This document shows positions 1 through 10,397 of a stretch of 64,000 nucleotides of DNA, piece by piece. The stretch spans positions 1,343,088 through 1,407,087 of the forward strand of contig BCIA01000005.1 of NCBI GenBank assembly GCA_001599815.1, given 5' to 3'. The stretch is from Furcasterigmium furcatum (lineage: Eukaryota; Ascomycota; Sordariomycetes; Glomerellales; Plectosphaerellaceae). Below the pieces are notes generated by a model, which was not told the DNA's origin, did not search any database, and worked only from the letters and a program-made list of their open reading frames with translations. The stretch's first letter is position 1, and each line of letters opens with the position of its first letter. The position numbers and the translations under genes were made by a program.

Positions 1-855
1 AGCTGTTGGACGAACACCAACCAAAGGGTTTCATTTCAATGTATAGCAAAATACTACAACCTCACCATCATATCTTCTCGCGCCGCAATCAATCCAGTGA
101 CCGCCACAGTTGCATAACCGAAACTACCGCTCTCTCAGCACTCTCGACGTCCCGATCCAGCACATGACCCAAAACCCGTTTAACCACATGACGGCGACGT
201 TCCGAATGATCGAGGGAGTGCAAACTGCATGGCAAGCAGCGGGAAGCTTCAGTGGCCGGTTCGCCCATACACCAGGTCCTTGTCAGTGCCTGCTCGGTAC
301 CAGTTAAATCTGAGGTCGGCGGTACAGGGAGCACTGTTCAAGCAGCCTAGTTATTCGATACTCTCGTCCCAGGAAAGGGAGTATGGTCGAAGCTTGAGCA
401 GCGCGGCAAAGCCCTTCTGCATCCAATGGTCGAAGGAGTCCGATATGAGAAATTTGCGGCATGGCCGAAGATGCCCTCAACAACGAGACGACGATGTCCG
501 GAATGGTCGACAGCACGCACCCTCACGCCCGATGGCCGTAGGCAACCGCACCCAAGCGCATATCTGACAATCAATTTGCTCGGCGCCGTTGCAAGTTTCG
601 TCTCGCTGCACCAACGCAAGGAGCAAAAGACCTCACAGCTCATCTCCAAGGTCGCCACCCAACTCGCCGACCGTTTCAGCTTGGGGTCAGCTTCGTCAGG
701 AAGCATTCCCTTCCAGCGCGGAGAGTATATCTTCAAGGTCGTCAAGTCAATACCAAGAAAACAAAAAGCACATAGGATTAGAGTGTGGCGGCCAGGGGAG
801 CTTTTGATATGTTCTGACTGTTGTCCGTCGGGTCGATGCTGGTGTCCTCGTCCAG
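1..855. other. No supportable gene
   Basis: Several overlapping open frames of 60-165 codons exist on both strands, but none shows a recognisable domain, a splice-supported extension or a convincing start. The frames look like chance openings in GC-rich DNA next to the minisatellite. A gene running in from the left edge cannot be excluded. Confidence 0.4.
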
Positions 856-859
856 GATG

Positions 860-2340
860 CGGCGGTAGATGGCTTTGCGGTCTGGGGATTCGGACCAGAT
901 GTTTGCGAGGTCTGCGGCGGTAGGTCGCCTTGCGGTCTGGGATTCAGACCAGATGTTTGCGAGGTCTGTTGCGGTAGATGGCCTTGCGGTCTGGGGATTC
1001 AGACCAGATGTGTGCGAGGTCTGTGACGTGGACAGCGTAGGAGTCTCTGGTGAAGCCCGTCGAGACGAGGAGCGCAGGCAGCCCGTCGAGACGCTGAGAC
1101 GGGCAGCCCATCGAGACGACGAGCGCAGGCAGCCCGTCGGACGCCGAGACGGGCAGAGACGGGCAGCCCGTCAAGACGCTGAGACGGGCAGCGGGGGCCG
1201 CGATGGCAGATGGCCTTGCGGTCTAGGGACTGGGACCAGATGTGTGTGAGGTCTGTGACGTGGACGGCGTAGGAGTCTCTGGTGAACCGCGGCGTGGGAG
1301 CCTCTGGTGAAGCACGGAGATAAGCTGTGCGAGGTCTGTGATGTGGACGGTGTAGGAGTCTCTGGTGAAGCGTGGATGGTGTAGGAGTCTCTGGTGAAGC
1401 GTAGAGATGAGCTATGCGAGGTCTGTGATGTGGACGGTGTAGGAGTCTCTGGTGAAGCGTAGAGATGAGTTATGCGAGGTTCGGGGTGTGGACGGTGTAG
1501 GAGTCCTCTGGTGAAGTACGGAGATGAGTTGTGTGAGGTTGTATGATGTGGATGGTGTAGGAGTCTCTGGTGAAGCACGCCGAGACGAGGAGCGCAGGCA
1601 GCCCGTCGGACGCCGAGACGGGCAGAGACGGGCAGCCCGTCAAGACGCTGAGACGGGCAGCGGGGGCCGCGATGGCAGATGGCCTTGCGGTCTAGGGACT
1701 GGGACCAGATGTGTGTGAGGTCTGTGACGTGGACGGCGTAGGAGTCTCTGGTGAACCGCGGCGTGGGAGCCTCTGGTGAAGCACGGAGATAAGCTGTGCG
1801 AGGTCTGTGATGTGGACGGTGTAGGAGTCTCTGGTGAAGCGTGGATGGTGTAGGAGTCTCTGGTGAAGCGTAGAGATGAGCTATGCGAGGTCTGTGATGT
1901 GGACGGTGTAGGAGTCTCTGGTGAAGCGTAGAGATGAGTTATGCGAGGTCTGTGATGTGGACGGTGTAGGAGTCTCTGGTGAAGCGTAGAGATGAGTTAT
2001 GCGAGGTTCTGTGATGTGGATGGTGTAGGAGTCTCTGGTGAAGTACGGAGATGAGTTGTGTGAGGTTGTATGATGTGGATGGTGTAGGAGTCTCTGGTGA
2101 AGCACGCCGAGACGAGGAGCGTAGGCAGCCCGTCGGACGCTGTGAGGGGCAGCCTGTTGAGATGAGCAGCGTAGGCAGCCCGTCGGATGCCGAGATGGGC
2201 AGTGGACGGCGTAGAAGTCTCTAGTGAATAGCATTGAGACGAGTTATGCGAGGTCTATAATATGGGCGGCATAGGAGTCTCTGGTGAAGCACGTCGAGTA
2301 GAGCAGGGAGCCCGTTGTACGCTGAGATGGGCAGTGGGCG
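860..2340. repeat. Complex minisatellite (about 54-58 bp units, higher-order 469-bp period)
   Basis: The stretch is built from imperfect units of about 54-58 bp. The left part uses a unit containing TTGCGGTCTGGGGATTCAGA. The rest uses a unit containing GTGTAGGAGTCTCTGGTGAA, varying in the following GCGTAGAGATGAG segment. GACGGGCAGCCCGTC-like blocks (short inverted repeats) are interspersed. A segment of about 358 bp at 1122-1480 recurs essentially unchanged at 1591-1949, giving a 469-bp higher-order period. Open frames here are products of the repeat and carry no recognisable protein. Confidence 0.9.
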
Positions 2341-2539
2341 CCACGACGAGGAGTTCTCCATGGCGAATCGACGCGTGAGGAATCACCGTTCAGTTTTTCG
2401 ATGCCTAAATGAGAGTTGACGGGATGGAAATGGGCCCGGGGTGAAGGGAGCCCAGAAGCTCGACCTGTGAGAAGTGAGGCAGGAGTAGGAAGCGAGGCAG
2501 GCTTCCGCTCGGCTAAGCTAGTTTAGCATAAGGGTCACA

Positions 2540-2880
2540 GAGTATATAGCCGGTCTAGGTATTATATTATATTATAAAAGTCGTTTTTACATTAAATTAT
2601 TATAATAATTATAATGTTTATCTTTATAGTATTATAATAGTATTACTTTGCTATTTAAAGTAATTAAAAACTATTCCTTTATTATTATATTAATTTTTTA
2701 AAAAAAAAAATATTATTAAGATATATTTTAATAAGTATATTATAATATTCTATTCTTATTATTACTATTATTAAATTAAAAGAATATATATATAAAGAAT
2801 TAAGGCTTATTATTATTAATAGTAGTAATAGTTAGTTAGGCTAGGTAGTATAGTTAAGTAAAATAAGGCAGTCTTTTTTT
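2540..2880. other. AT-rich island
   Basis: About 340 bp made almost only of A and T (runs such as TTATTATTATA and a long A run near 2700), in sharp contrast with the GC-rich DNA on both sides. No gene is visible. Such blocks in ascomycetes are often relics of repeat-induced point mutation or gene-free heterochromatin. Which applies here is inference. Confidence 0.8.
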
Positions 2881-3031
2881 TTAGTCTTACTTACTCACTT
2901 AGATACCCTAGTGTGTGGTCACGTGGCCCTAGGGCCCACTTTGAAGCTGGGATGGCGGTGGGTAGCCAGTCCGCCGCCTTAAATAGCCCCCAGCATATAT
3001 ATATTTAATTAAATCCATTTCCCACCACTCA

Positions 3032-3103
3032 GGAGACGTAGCGCAATGGTAGCGCGCCACATTTCGGCTGTGGAAGTTGCGGGTTCGAGTCCCGTCGTCT
3101 TCT
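3032..3103 (+). tRNA. tRNA-Arg (anticodon TCG), intronless
   Basis: A full cloverleaf can be written by eye: 7-bp acceptor GGAGACG pairing with CGTCTTC, D stem GCGC/GCGC around AATGGTA, anticodon stem CCACA/TGTGG with loop TTTCGGC (anticodon TCG, decoding CGA), five-base variable loop, T stem GCGGG/CCCGT with loop TTCGAGT, and discriminator T. It is 72 nt, has no intron and encodes no CCA. The minus-strand open frame over this site is only the antisense of the tRNA. Confidence 0.95.
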
Positions 3104-3116
3104 AAGCGTTCTATTC

Positions 3117-3123
3117 TTTTTTT
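3117..3123 (+). terminator. Pol III terminator of tRNA-Arg
   Basis: A run of seven T residues begins 14 nt after the tRNA 3' end, followed closely by a second T run near 3128. This is the usual RNA polymerase III stop signal. Confidence 0.8.
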
Positions 3124-3129
3124 CGTCTT

Positions 3130-4600
3130 TTTTTGGTCCTAATAGTTCCTGTTTGGTGTGAATACACAAACTACACAGATCACTACACCAATCAATGTTT
3201 CCCAAGCCGACTCTCGCCCACATGCAAGACCAACCCGAGGTCTAACTTTTACTCACTCTCCGGGGGTGATTTTCTTCGTTTTAATCTTTCCCAGCTCCAA
3301 GTTACATCAATAAAGACTCAGCGTCCCCTTCGAGCCAGCCCTGTCCGCCTGCTGCTTTGCTGCATGCTCATGGCCGTCTCCGTCGCACTTTCTTTATGAT
3401 ACATGCGCCTCCAGGGGTCGAAGGTCTATCTACCGCTCTTGGCCACTCCTCTCCGCCCCGCTACCTGTCTAACACGCCCAGCTGTCCCGAGCGATGATTT
3501 TTTTGCCTTGGAGGAAAGTATATATCGACAATCTCAAGCTGGACTAACTCAGCAGTACACCTAACTCTCTCTGCCGATAAACCCCCTGTATATACCTATA
3601 TTAGAGACGTCTTGAAAGTCATTATATACACAATAGGAATGCATATGGGTTTGACTAGGAGTATTGAGACTCAGGGTACTGGGCTTATATTTGTTGGCTT
3701 ACTTGTTCCCGTTTCCTCTCTACCAGAACCACAGGATGCCGGGGAGCCTATAAGAGGGCCCAGCGCTAGGCCTTCGAGATGTCTCCCACTGGCACCTCGC
3801 ACTTCCCCTCAGAGACTGGGAGGCACCTGCCCTCAACCCCTCCACCATCCGCTGTTGCCCCGGCAGTAACAGAAAGCGCCAAGTACTCAACCATGAAATG
3901 AATCCCATCATCTCTGGCTCTTGATATCGGGAGGCGAGGTCAGGCAGAACACTGTGACGAAACATGCCGAATCATCCCCGTACGGTTGAATATCATGATG
4001 TCGATAAACACATCTCAGGTGGTCCTTGTTCTTGATATTACAAAGGAGATCTTCGACATTCCCATATCAATGGGTGCCTTTACATGAACACAGCGCCACG
4101 AAGCTCTCAAGACGGAAACATAACCAAGAGGAATGCTGCGGACGGTTTGCCTGCGTCCTCGATGCGGCAGTTCTGAGCGTGCTGATCATTCCCTGGCGGA
4201 TGGCGCCATGCGCAGGATGAAACACATTCTGGTGTCGTAGTCCGCCATCGACTTTCAAGACCATCTGCGCCACTGGTCGTCCTCTCCAAGATAATTAGCC
4301 CCTAGGATCCGCTTGTCTAAGAGTACTCGCCAACTTATCGACATGGTGACGACCCATCGATCAGGTAGGCCATCAGTAAACTCAACCTACCAAGACCCTA
4401 GAACACAGCAGAGTGTTTCTTTTACCGCGTCTCACGACGGAGACATCTGGCGAGGTACTACTCGGGCTACCTTAAGTTAATACCTACCTACCTACCTACC
4501 TATATTTAGTACCTAGGTACTTTCCAGGTTCTCCCAGTACTCTTCGCCTACATGCTACGTCCCAGGCGGCCCAGCGATCCCCAGGCGTCCTTAGCACTTA
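3130..4600. other. Gene-free spacer with a TACC microsatellite
   Basis: No open frame here has a recognisable product. A short (TACC)n microsatellite lies at 4481-4502, followed by the palindrome ACCTAGGT at about 4511-4518. A similar palindrome occurs near 24,094, so it may be a common sequence of this genome. Confidence 0.5.
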
Positions 4601-4610
4601 CCTCTCCATC

Positions 4611-4895
4611 CATCCATGTCGTCCATGCCTTCTTCCACGTCCATCCACAGTAACCGATGGGGTCGGATGATGCCAATGGGAAGGTGAACGGGAGGCGTTC
4701 CATCTCATCCATGTCATCCATACCTTCCTCGACACCCACGATGACTGTTGTCCGGCGTCAGATGATGCCACCGGGAGGATGAACGGCAGGTGCTTCGGGC
4801 CTATCGCAGGTCCTCCATGCCTTCCTCGACAATCCGCAGCCCCTGATAGGGTCAGATGATGCCACCGGGAAGATGAACGGAAGGTGCTTCCTTCC
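4611..4895. repeat. Three-copy tandem repeat, about 95 bp
   Basis: Three imperfect copies are phased by the shared core GATGATGCCA, which starts at 4666, 4761 and 4855 (offsets 95 and 94 bp). Each copy also carries a CATGCCTTC/CATACCTTC block about 40-55 bp upstream of the core and a GATGAACGG/GGTGAACGG block downstream of it. Frames read through the repeat but show no known domain. Confidence 0.8.
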
Positions 4896-5057
4896 CAGAG
4901 ACCGCCCACACCAGGGGAGGACACGGACAAAAAGGATTTCTTGTCTGTCTCATGTCCCGAGATCATCAAACACTCCAGTCCATCATCCGTGCTGTCGAAA
5001 CCACATTTACCGCCATTTTCACCGTCAATACCATTCAAAACCTCCCTTCGCCTTCAA

Positions 5058-6059
5058 ATGCCTGCCTTAAAGAAGAACCAGAAGCCCCTCCCCGGACAGA
5101 TGTCCATCAACTCCTTTTTCAAGAAGGAGGACGCCGCCAAGCTCACCCCGCGTCCCCAGCCTCCCCCGTCCCGGCCGACGAACTCGACAAGCTGTAGCAA
5201 CGCTTCGAAAGGGACTGCGGCGACGCTATGAGCCGTTTCGATAACGTCAGTACGATAAGGGGATCTCGAAGTCATCAAGACTCTCCCTTCGCCGCAAGGC
5301 ATCAACACTTCCGGCTGGTAAATCCTTGTCGGCGTCGACGACTCTGACCCGGACTGGCTGATCCTGTTCGTCGGTCATCACCAGTCGAGGGCCGCAGTCA
5401 AGAACCGGAGGAGGCCAAGCCGCTGTACACCGAGTACCGGAAGCAGCTCGGCAGCCCGAGACCCCCAAGATGGTCACAGAACGGAAGGCCGACCCAGATA
5501 CCTTGCCTTTTATTCAGCTTATCCTTGGAACCGCTGCAAGTCGATTCGGAAGTCCTTGAGCTCCTCTCCAGTTCAACGAGAGGTCATCTCGATTATCGAG
5601 TCCTCGGGTTATCTCCAGTTCAGCGAGAGGTCATCTCGAGTGTCGAATCCTTGGAATCATCTCCAGTTCAGTAAGAGGTCGACTCGATTTCTGAGGCCTG
5701 ATCTGAAGTCTGCTGGTTGACGTGGTCGTTCTGAGGCCTCTTTTATATGACGCCTGGCTCGCACGCTTCTTCGCACTCCTGGACGACGGCGACGACAACA
5801 AGCCCAAGTCGTGCAAGCCACTCGACGAGCGGCGTTCGGCGAACCTCGGGCCTGTTTATACGTGGTCGGCCGACCACATGCTCCTCCCCCGCGCCACCAA
5901 GGCCGAGGTCGACGAGCTTTTTAAGCTCTGAAAGCCCGGCAAGTCTAAGTCCTTCCTGGGCTGGGGCGGGCCAATGGATCAACGACCAGCAGCGGCCCGG
6001 GGCATCGTCGACCCCAACGCCAGCCGGACTGCTGTCGTGCCGAAGACGACCCCATCATG
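5058..6059 (+). pseudogene. Decayed coding debris, PIP-box-like N-terminus
   Basis: A frame from ATG 5058 to 5231 begins MPALKKNQKPLPG and then reads QMSINSFFKKE, a match to the PCNA-interacting box (QxxIxxFF). It ends after 57 residues in low-complexity sequence. Further right, unlinked frames look protein-like: about 5400-5460 reads EEAKPLYTEYRKQLG, and 5740-5928 reads YDAWLARFFALLDD... and PVYTWSADHMLLPRATKAEV. The latter hits TGA at 5929 and continues in frame to TGA 6057. Frame changes, stops and intervening minisatellite-like units suggest a broken gene or genes. The family is not recognised. A badly sampled multi-intron gene is the alternative. Confidence 0.4.
5560..5700. repeat. Short tandem units around GAGAGGTCATCTCGA
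   Basis: Three imperfect units of about 45 bp carry CCAGTTCA followed by GAGAGGTCATCTCGA (the last unit reads AAGAGGTCGACTCGA). Related ATCTCGATTT units recur at 6140-6215, and a segment TCTGAAGTCTGCTGGT recurs at about 5704 and 6230. The whole 5.5-6.3 kb stretch therefore looks internally duplicated. Confidence 0.6.
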
Positions 6060-6363
6060 AGGGTCACAGAAGCCATGGCCGGTCCAGCTATGTTGCAGTC
6101 CAGATGCGTTGCCTTTGGATTCTCTCTCACTGAGCAAGAGACCATCTCGATTTCTTCAGATCAAGACAGAGGGTATCTCGATTTCTTGAGCTTGAGAGAA
6201 CGGTCATCTCGATTTTCTATCGCTCGTTCTGAAGTCTGCTGGTCGACATGGCCGTTCCGTAGCGACACCAGCACTTTTGAGCTCAACATCGAGCTGAAGT
6301 CGGACAACAAAGGCGCGGGCGCGGGCACATCGCCGCCCACCCTCAAGCAAGCAATGGCAAGCA

Positions 6364-6567
6364 ATGGCCGTCGCGGCCTACCGACAGGTCAGCGCGTCCG
6401 AGAAGGACTTGACCGAGCACCAGAAGCAGCGGTGGCTCGCCGGCGCGACCATCCCCCTCGGCGAAGAGACGTCCAAGTTTAAGCGGTTCCGCCTCCGGCA
6501 CCAGGCCGAGCGTGGACCCAGACGGTCTCGTGGGCTTGTCGAGCCGCAGTATCATCAACGTCCTTGA
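6364..6567 (+). pseudogene. Remnant of the SKFKR/RHQAER family (copy 2)
   Basis: This 67-codon frame reads EKDLTEHQKQRWLAG, then IPLGEETSKFKRFRLRHQAE. It matches the C-terminal part of the intact gene at 7336-7780 (QKRRWWAG, VPLAEQTSKFKRYKKRHQAE) and the remnant at 15.8 kb (EKDLTEAQKEGWLTG). Sequence upstream of the ATG is open in broken pieces only, so I treat this as a truncated copy. It faces the intact copy in convergent orientation. Its function is unknown. Confidence 0.45.
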
Positions 6568-6959
6568 TGGTAGGGTCGAAGGGGGGAGGGAAGGCGCGAG
6601 GGACCAGGAATCCCGACTTTTTTCTGGGGGCCGGCAGTCATGCCGAGGCCATAGAAGGTGTGTATGAGTCGATGTTTTGGCTCTGCCCGGATGTAGCTCC
6701 GCCAGGCAAAGATGGGTGCAGTTACGCCTTGAAGCACCGGAAGCCACCGCAAGGAGAGGAGCCGAGCTACGACGGTCACAAAGTTCAAGACAGCTTGAGT
6801 TGATGGTTTGGTTTTATTGAAAGGCCACGAAGAAGCGTGTGCATGAGCGGCAATAGAACAGAAGATGTCCCGGTCCCAAGTTCAACACCATGATAAGACG
6901 AGCAGTGCCTTTGGGCCGCCAGACAGAAGAAGGCCCCGACCCTGAACTCCCAGAAACCA

Positions 6960-7145
6960 TCCCAGACGACTCCAAATAGAAGAAGCCCCCAACTCCGGAC
7001 TCCAAGACGTCATCAAATAGAAGAAGCCCCCAACTCCAGGCTCCCAGATGCCGTCAAATAGAAGAAGCCCCCAACTCCGGACTCCCAGACGCCATCCCAG
7101 ACAGCATCAAATAGAAGAAGCCCCCAACTCCGAACTCCTGGCCTC
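6960..7145. repeat. Minisatellite, about 42-52 bp units
   Basis: Four units share AAATAGAAGAAGCCCCCAAC, each followed by variants of TCCGGACTCCCAGACGCC. They lie between the two convergent copies of the RHQAER family and code for nothing recognisable. Confidence 0.85.
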
Positions 7146-7335
7146 ATGGCCCCAAAAAAGCCATCCCACAAAAAAAAGAAAAGGTCAACACAAAAAAGGC
7201 CTTGCGGCACCGGAAACCCATGGTGCTAGCGCACCCGCGCGCGCGCTCTCTCCCCTTCCCTATGTCGAAAAGGCCGGGTGTGCAAAAGCCTTGCGGCACA
7301 ATGCGTCAATGAGAGAATGCCTTTCGGCAGGGGGT

Positions 7336-7780
7336 TCACCGGGTAAAAAGGGCGGTGTCCCGCTCGGCTTGGTGCCTCTTCTTGTACCTCTTGAATTTCG
7401 AGGTCTGCTCGGCGAGGGGCACGCGCTCGCCGGCCCACCAACGCCTCTTCTGGTCTTGGAAGAGGGCCTTCTCCTCCTCCTTGGCCTTTTTCTTGGCCAG
7501 GTTGGGCTTGGGAGGCTCGGCCACGGCCTGCTGCCGGGTGGGCTGCGACGGGCCCGACCCCTGGGAGGTGGTCACGGGCCTGGCGGCGCGGTCGTCATCG
7601 TGATCATTGCTAATAGCCCCGTTAGTGGTTGCCTGGCATGCAATTCAACTGGGTGATAACGTACGGGGACGGGGAAGTGCCTTTCGGCTCGTCAGCATGA
7701 CGGAGGCTCAGGGCCTCCATAGAGGAGGCGAGCTCCTCGAGGGCGGCGTCGGGGGCGGCGGGGGTGTTGTTGTCGGCCAT
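7336..7780 (-). CDS. Small two-exon gene, RHQAER family (unknown function)
   Basis: Exons are complement 7665-7780 and 7336-7609, giving 129 aa. The 55-nt intron is canonical: GTACGT donor, CACTAAC branch point, TTAG acceptor. The start is well placed (CCAAAATGGC). The protein opens MADNNTPAAPDAALEELASS, has a disordered middle, a charged segment PNLAKKKAKEEEKALFQ, and a basic C-terminus TSKFKRYKKRHQAERDT. No membrane segment, signal peptide or known domain is visible. The clean intron and strong start argue that it is a live gene, whereas the related copies at 6.4 kb and 15.8 kb are broken. I do not recognise the family. Confidence 0.55.
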
Positions 7781-7845
7781 TTTGGAGAGATAGAGAGAGA
7801 GAGAGGTAGAGAGAGAGATGGTGTGTGTGTGTGTGTGTATGCGAG
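7781..7845. repeat. GA/GT microsatellite in the 5' leader of the RHQAER gene
   Basis: An (AG)n tract with interruptions at about 7787-7818 is followed by (GT)n at about 7820-7838. On the coding strand this gives a CT-rich leader directly before the ATG at 7780, a common arrangement for fungal core promoters and 5' UTRs. 7846-8617 holds no recognisable gene. Confidence 0.7.
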
Positions 7846-8617
7846 AGAGAGAATCTGTCGGCGTACTGGTGGTTGACGAGGAGAGAAGTGAAGCTGGGGG
7901 CAAAATATTTTCTTGGTTGAAACCAGGGGCAGTTGTGGGCTGGAGCTTGGGGAAGGTGCGTTCAATGTGGTGGTGGGTGTTGAAGGAAGGCACGCCGATT
8001 TTGGACGTGGTGCCTTCTCGCTCCTTCCCGATGTGGTGGCTACGAGCTTCAGCTGCTGTTCCTGCCCTGGGGGTGGACTACCCTATGAATAGCATTGTGT
8101 TCCCAAGAAAAGACGTTTGACATTGATGGGATTTCTGCGAGATTCCCGAGGCGAAATTGAAGTGTTGTGGTGGGATCGCGGCCTCTCCTCCTGAGTATGC
8201 ACCTTCCCCTGGGAAGCCGGATGGCATTACACCTCAGGGGCATGGGCCAACGAATGCCTCGGGCTTGAGAGCTCCTTGTAGACATAGGTAGATATGCCCC
8301 TGAATATCGAAGTAGCCCTGGCCTATGTGAAGGCGTTGCTGTGTGTCGGGATTAACTAGATGGTGTTTTGATGAGGTCGGATTCAAGTCGCTTTCACGTG
8401 AAGATGAAAATGTATTATGCCAGTGCCATGTATATTTTCATGCTAGCATTGTAGTAGTACGATGCATCTTATACTTTACGAGGATGTGAACGCCCGTTGT
8501 CGTCCATCCCACCAGCATCCATAATCTGACGAGTGTCCCCAGCTCGAATCCAGCAGGTGTCGTTGATGAGGACAGCCCGGTGACTAAGCATCGCCAGCAC
8601 CTTTCGACAACCAGCTC

Positions 8618-10397
8618 TCAAACGATGAGAGAGTATACACTGCACTCCGCGATTCTAGTCCTCGCCGGAATGGAACTGCAGATAAAGAAACCCCCATAAT
8701 CCGGATCTTCACTTGGCATGATTGCCCCCCGCCCGCCCATGGTCTCATCGCCATTCAACCAACGACCATCCTGGAGCTCACCAGAGCCCTCCTCGTCCAC
8801 CTCCTTTTCCCGGAACGAGCGGATCCCGGTGAAGAGGACCTTGGGATCTGACGACGAGAACGATACCTGGAATCCCTCGCCAACCAGCAGGAATTTGTCA
8901 CCACCAAGCTGTATGACAAGCCCATACGCAGGACCGGGGTGGCCCCAGACGAACGCCCGGCTGATCTTCAGCGTCCAGGTACCCAGCTGGATCTCCTGCG
9001 GCTTGGCAGGATCTTGCTCCCCGACGGGGAACCTGTCGAAGAAAAACCCGTGCACCGCCCTGGCCTCCGTGCGGGCTTGCAGGATATGCGGCGTCACTTG
9101 TCGGAGAAGTTTGTAATGGCTCGTGAAGGGGCTGGCACAAGGGGTAGTGCTGTCGATGCCGAAGGGCGAGACTCCGAGCGCGCCGTGGGCACCGATTGCC
9201 GCCCACATCCGCAGGGCGCCTGGCTCGTCCCGCCTCTGTTCTGGGATGAAGAGCGGCTGGCCGCGGTGCCGGAACTGTGCGCACGTCTTTTCATAGTGCG
9301 AGAGGTAGATATCGGGTGCGATGAAGTCCAGAGAGGGCGCGAATAGCTTCCAGATATCGAGCACAGTCTCAACGGCTCCCCCGGAAGGATACTCACCGGG
9401 CGTTGTCCCGCCTCCGAGCAAGGCCGGATGTTGTGCCGCGGGCTCATCCTTGTCCGGGATATTTCGAAGCCAGACGTTGGTGTACAGCGGCAGATCATAG
9501 GAGGCCTTCCCCGCAGCCGCCACCTTTTCGAGGTAGAGTGCGTAATGGTATGCCATGAAAATCTCATCAGACTGGAGGCTCTCCCCGCCGAAGAATTCTT
9601 CCCAGGTCGCTGCGGAACTCGCCGTCTTTTGCTGCAAGTCGGGAAAGTTCGCTTTCAGAGTCTCGTTCAAGGTAGACCACTGAGACTGCAGCGTATCGGC
9701 CAGGTCTGATGGAACTTGGGCCGTGAACTTGGCTTGGGCCGCGTCACCCCGGTCCCTGGAGTCGCCGAGTAGCCCGACCTCATTTTCGACCTGCACCATG
9801 ATGACGGTGTTTTCGTGAGCGTCGAATTCCCTCAAATGCTGCATCAAGCGTCCAAATGCCTTTGCATCAGCGTTGTACGAGTTCTCGTGGAATACGGAAA
9901 GACATTCCACGGGAAGAAGCCGGTCTGTATCTTTCTGACGAACGAGAGCTCGCGGGAACCGAGCCCCGTCTACCTTGACCCATTCAGGTGCGTACGTGGA
10001 CATGCCTGAATTTCGTCAGCAAAGGGTCCTACATTTGGCATTCCTGCTCAAAGCCGTGGCAGAACCTGGAAGGGTGCATACCGTTCTTGAATGATCCGAA
10101 CCAGAGAAGCACCAGCTTGAGGCCGTGCCGCCTGGCATCGCGGATGACCTGATCCAGAGCCTCAAAGTCGAATCTGTCCTCCTCGGGTTCGATCTGATCC
10201 CAGGTGACGGCGCCCAGGACCGTGTTGACATTATTTTCAACGAGCCTGGGCCAGACGTCTCGCATGAATTTCGGCGATGAGAGGGACGAGTTGTTGAGTT
10301 CGCCCGCCCTCATGAGAAACGGCCTTCCGTTCACCAAAAGCTGATGATCGCCATGAGGAAGGCTCAGAATGCGAGACATGGAAGCTGGCTTCTTCAT
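8618..10397 (-). CDS. GH35-type beta-galactosidase (DUF5597), intracellular
   Basis: Exons complement 10082-10397 and 8618-10005 encode 567 aa. The 76-nt intron (GTATGC donor, TTCAG acceptor) closes the frame at SFKNG/MSTYAPEW. The N-terminal half is a TIM-barrel glycosidase: LVNGRPFLMRAGELNNSS, then TVLGAVTWDQIEP. VQVENEVG carries the expected acid/base Glu, and PLFIPEQRRDE the likely nucleophile Glu. The C-terminal part (TWTLKISRAFVWGHPGP onward) resembles the DUF5597 beta domain of GanA-like enzymes. There is no signal peptide, so it should act in the cytosol on imported beta-galactosides; the exact substrate is not readable. It is divergent from the sugar porter at 11278, from which it is separated by 880 bp. 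Confidence 0.85.

Noticed and set aside
860..2340. Possible CRISPR-like array
   Set aside because: Eukaryotic context; units are contiguous and variable with no constant-length unique spacers. It is a minisatellite.
3029..3223. 64-codon minus-strand frame containing RRRDSNPQLPQPKCGALPLR
   Set aside because: This peptide is the antisense translation of the tRNA gene, a known annotation artefact.
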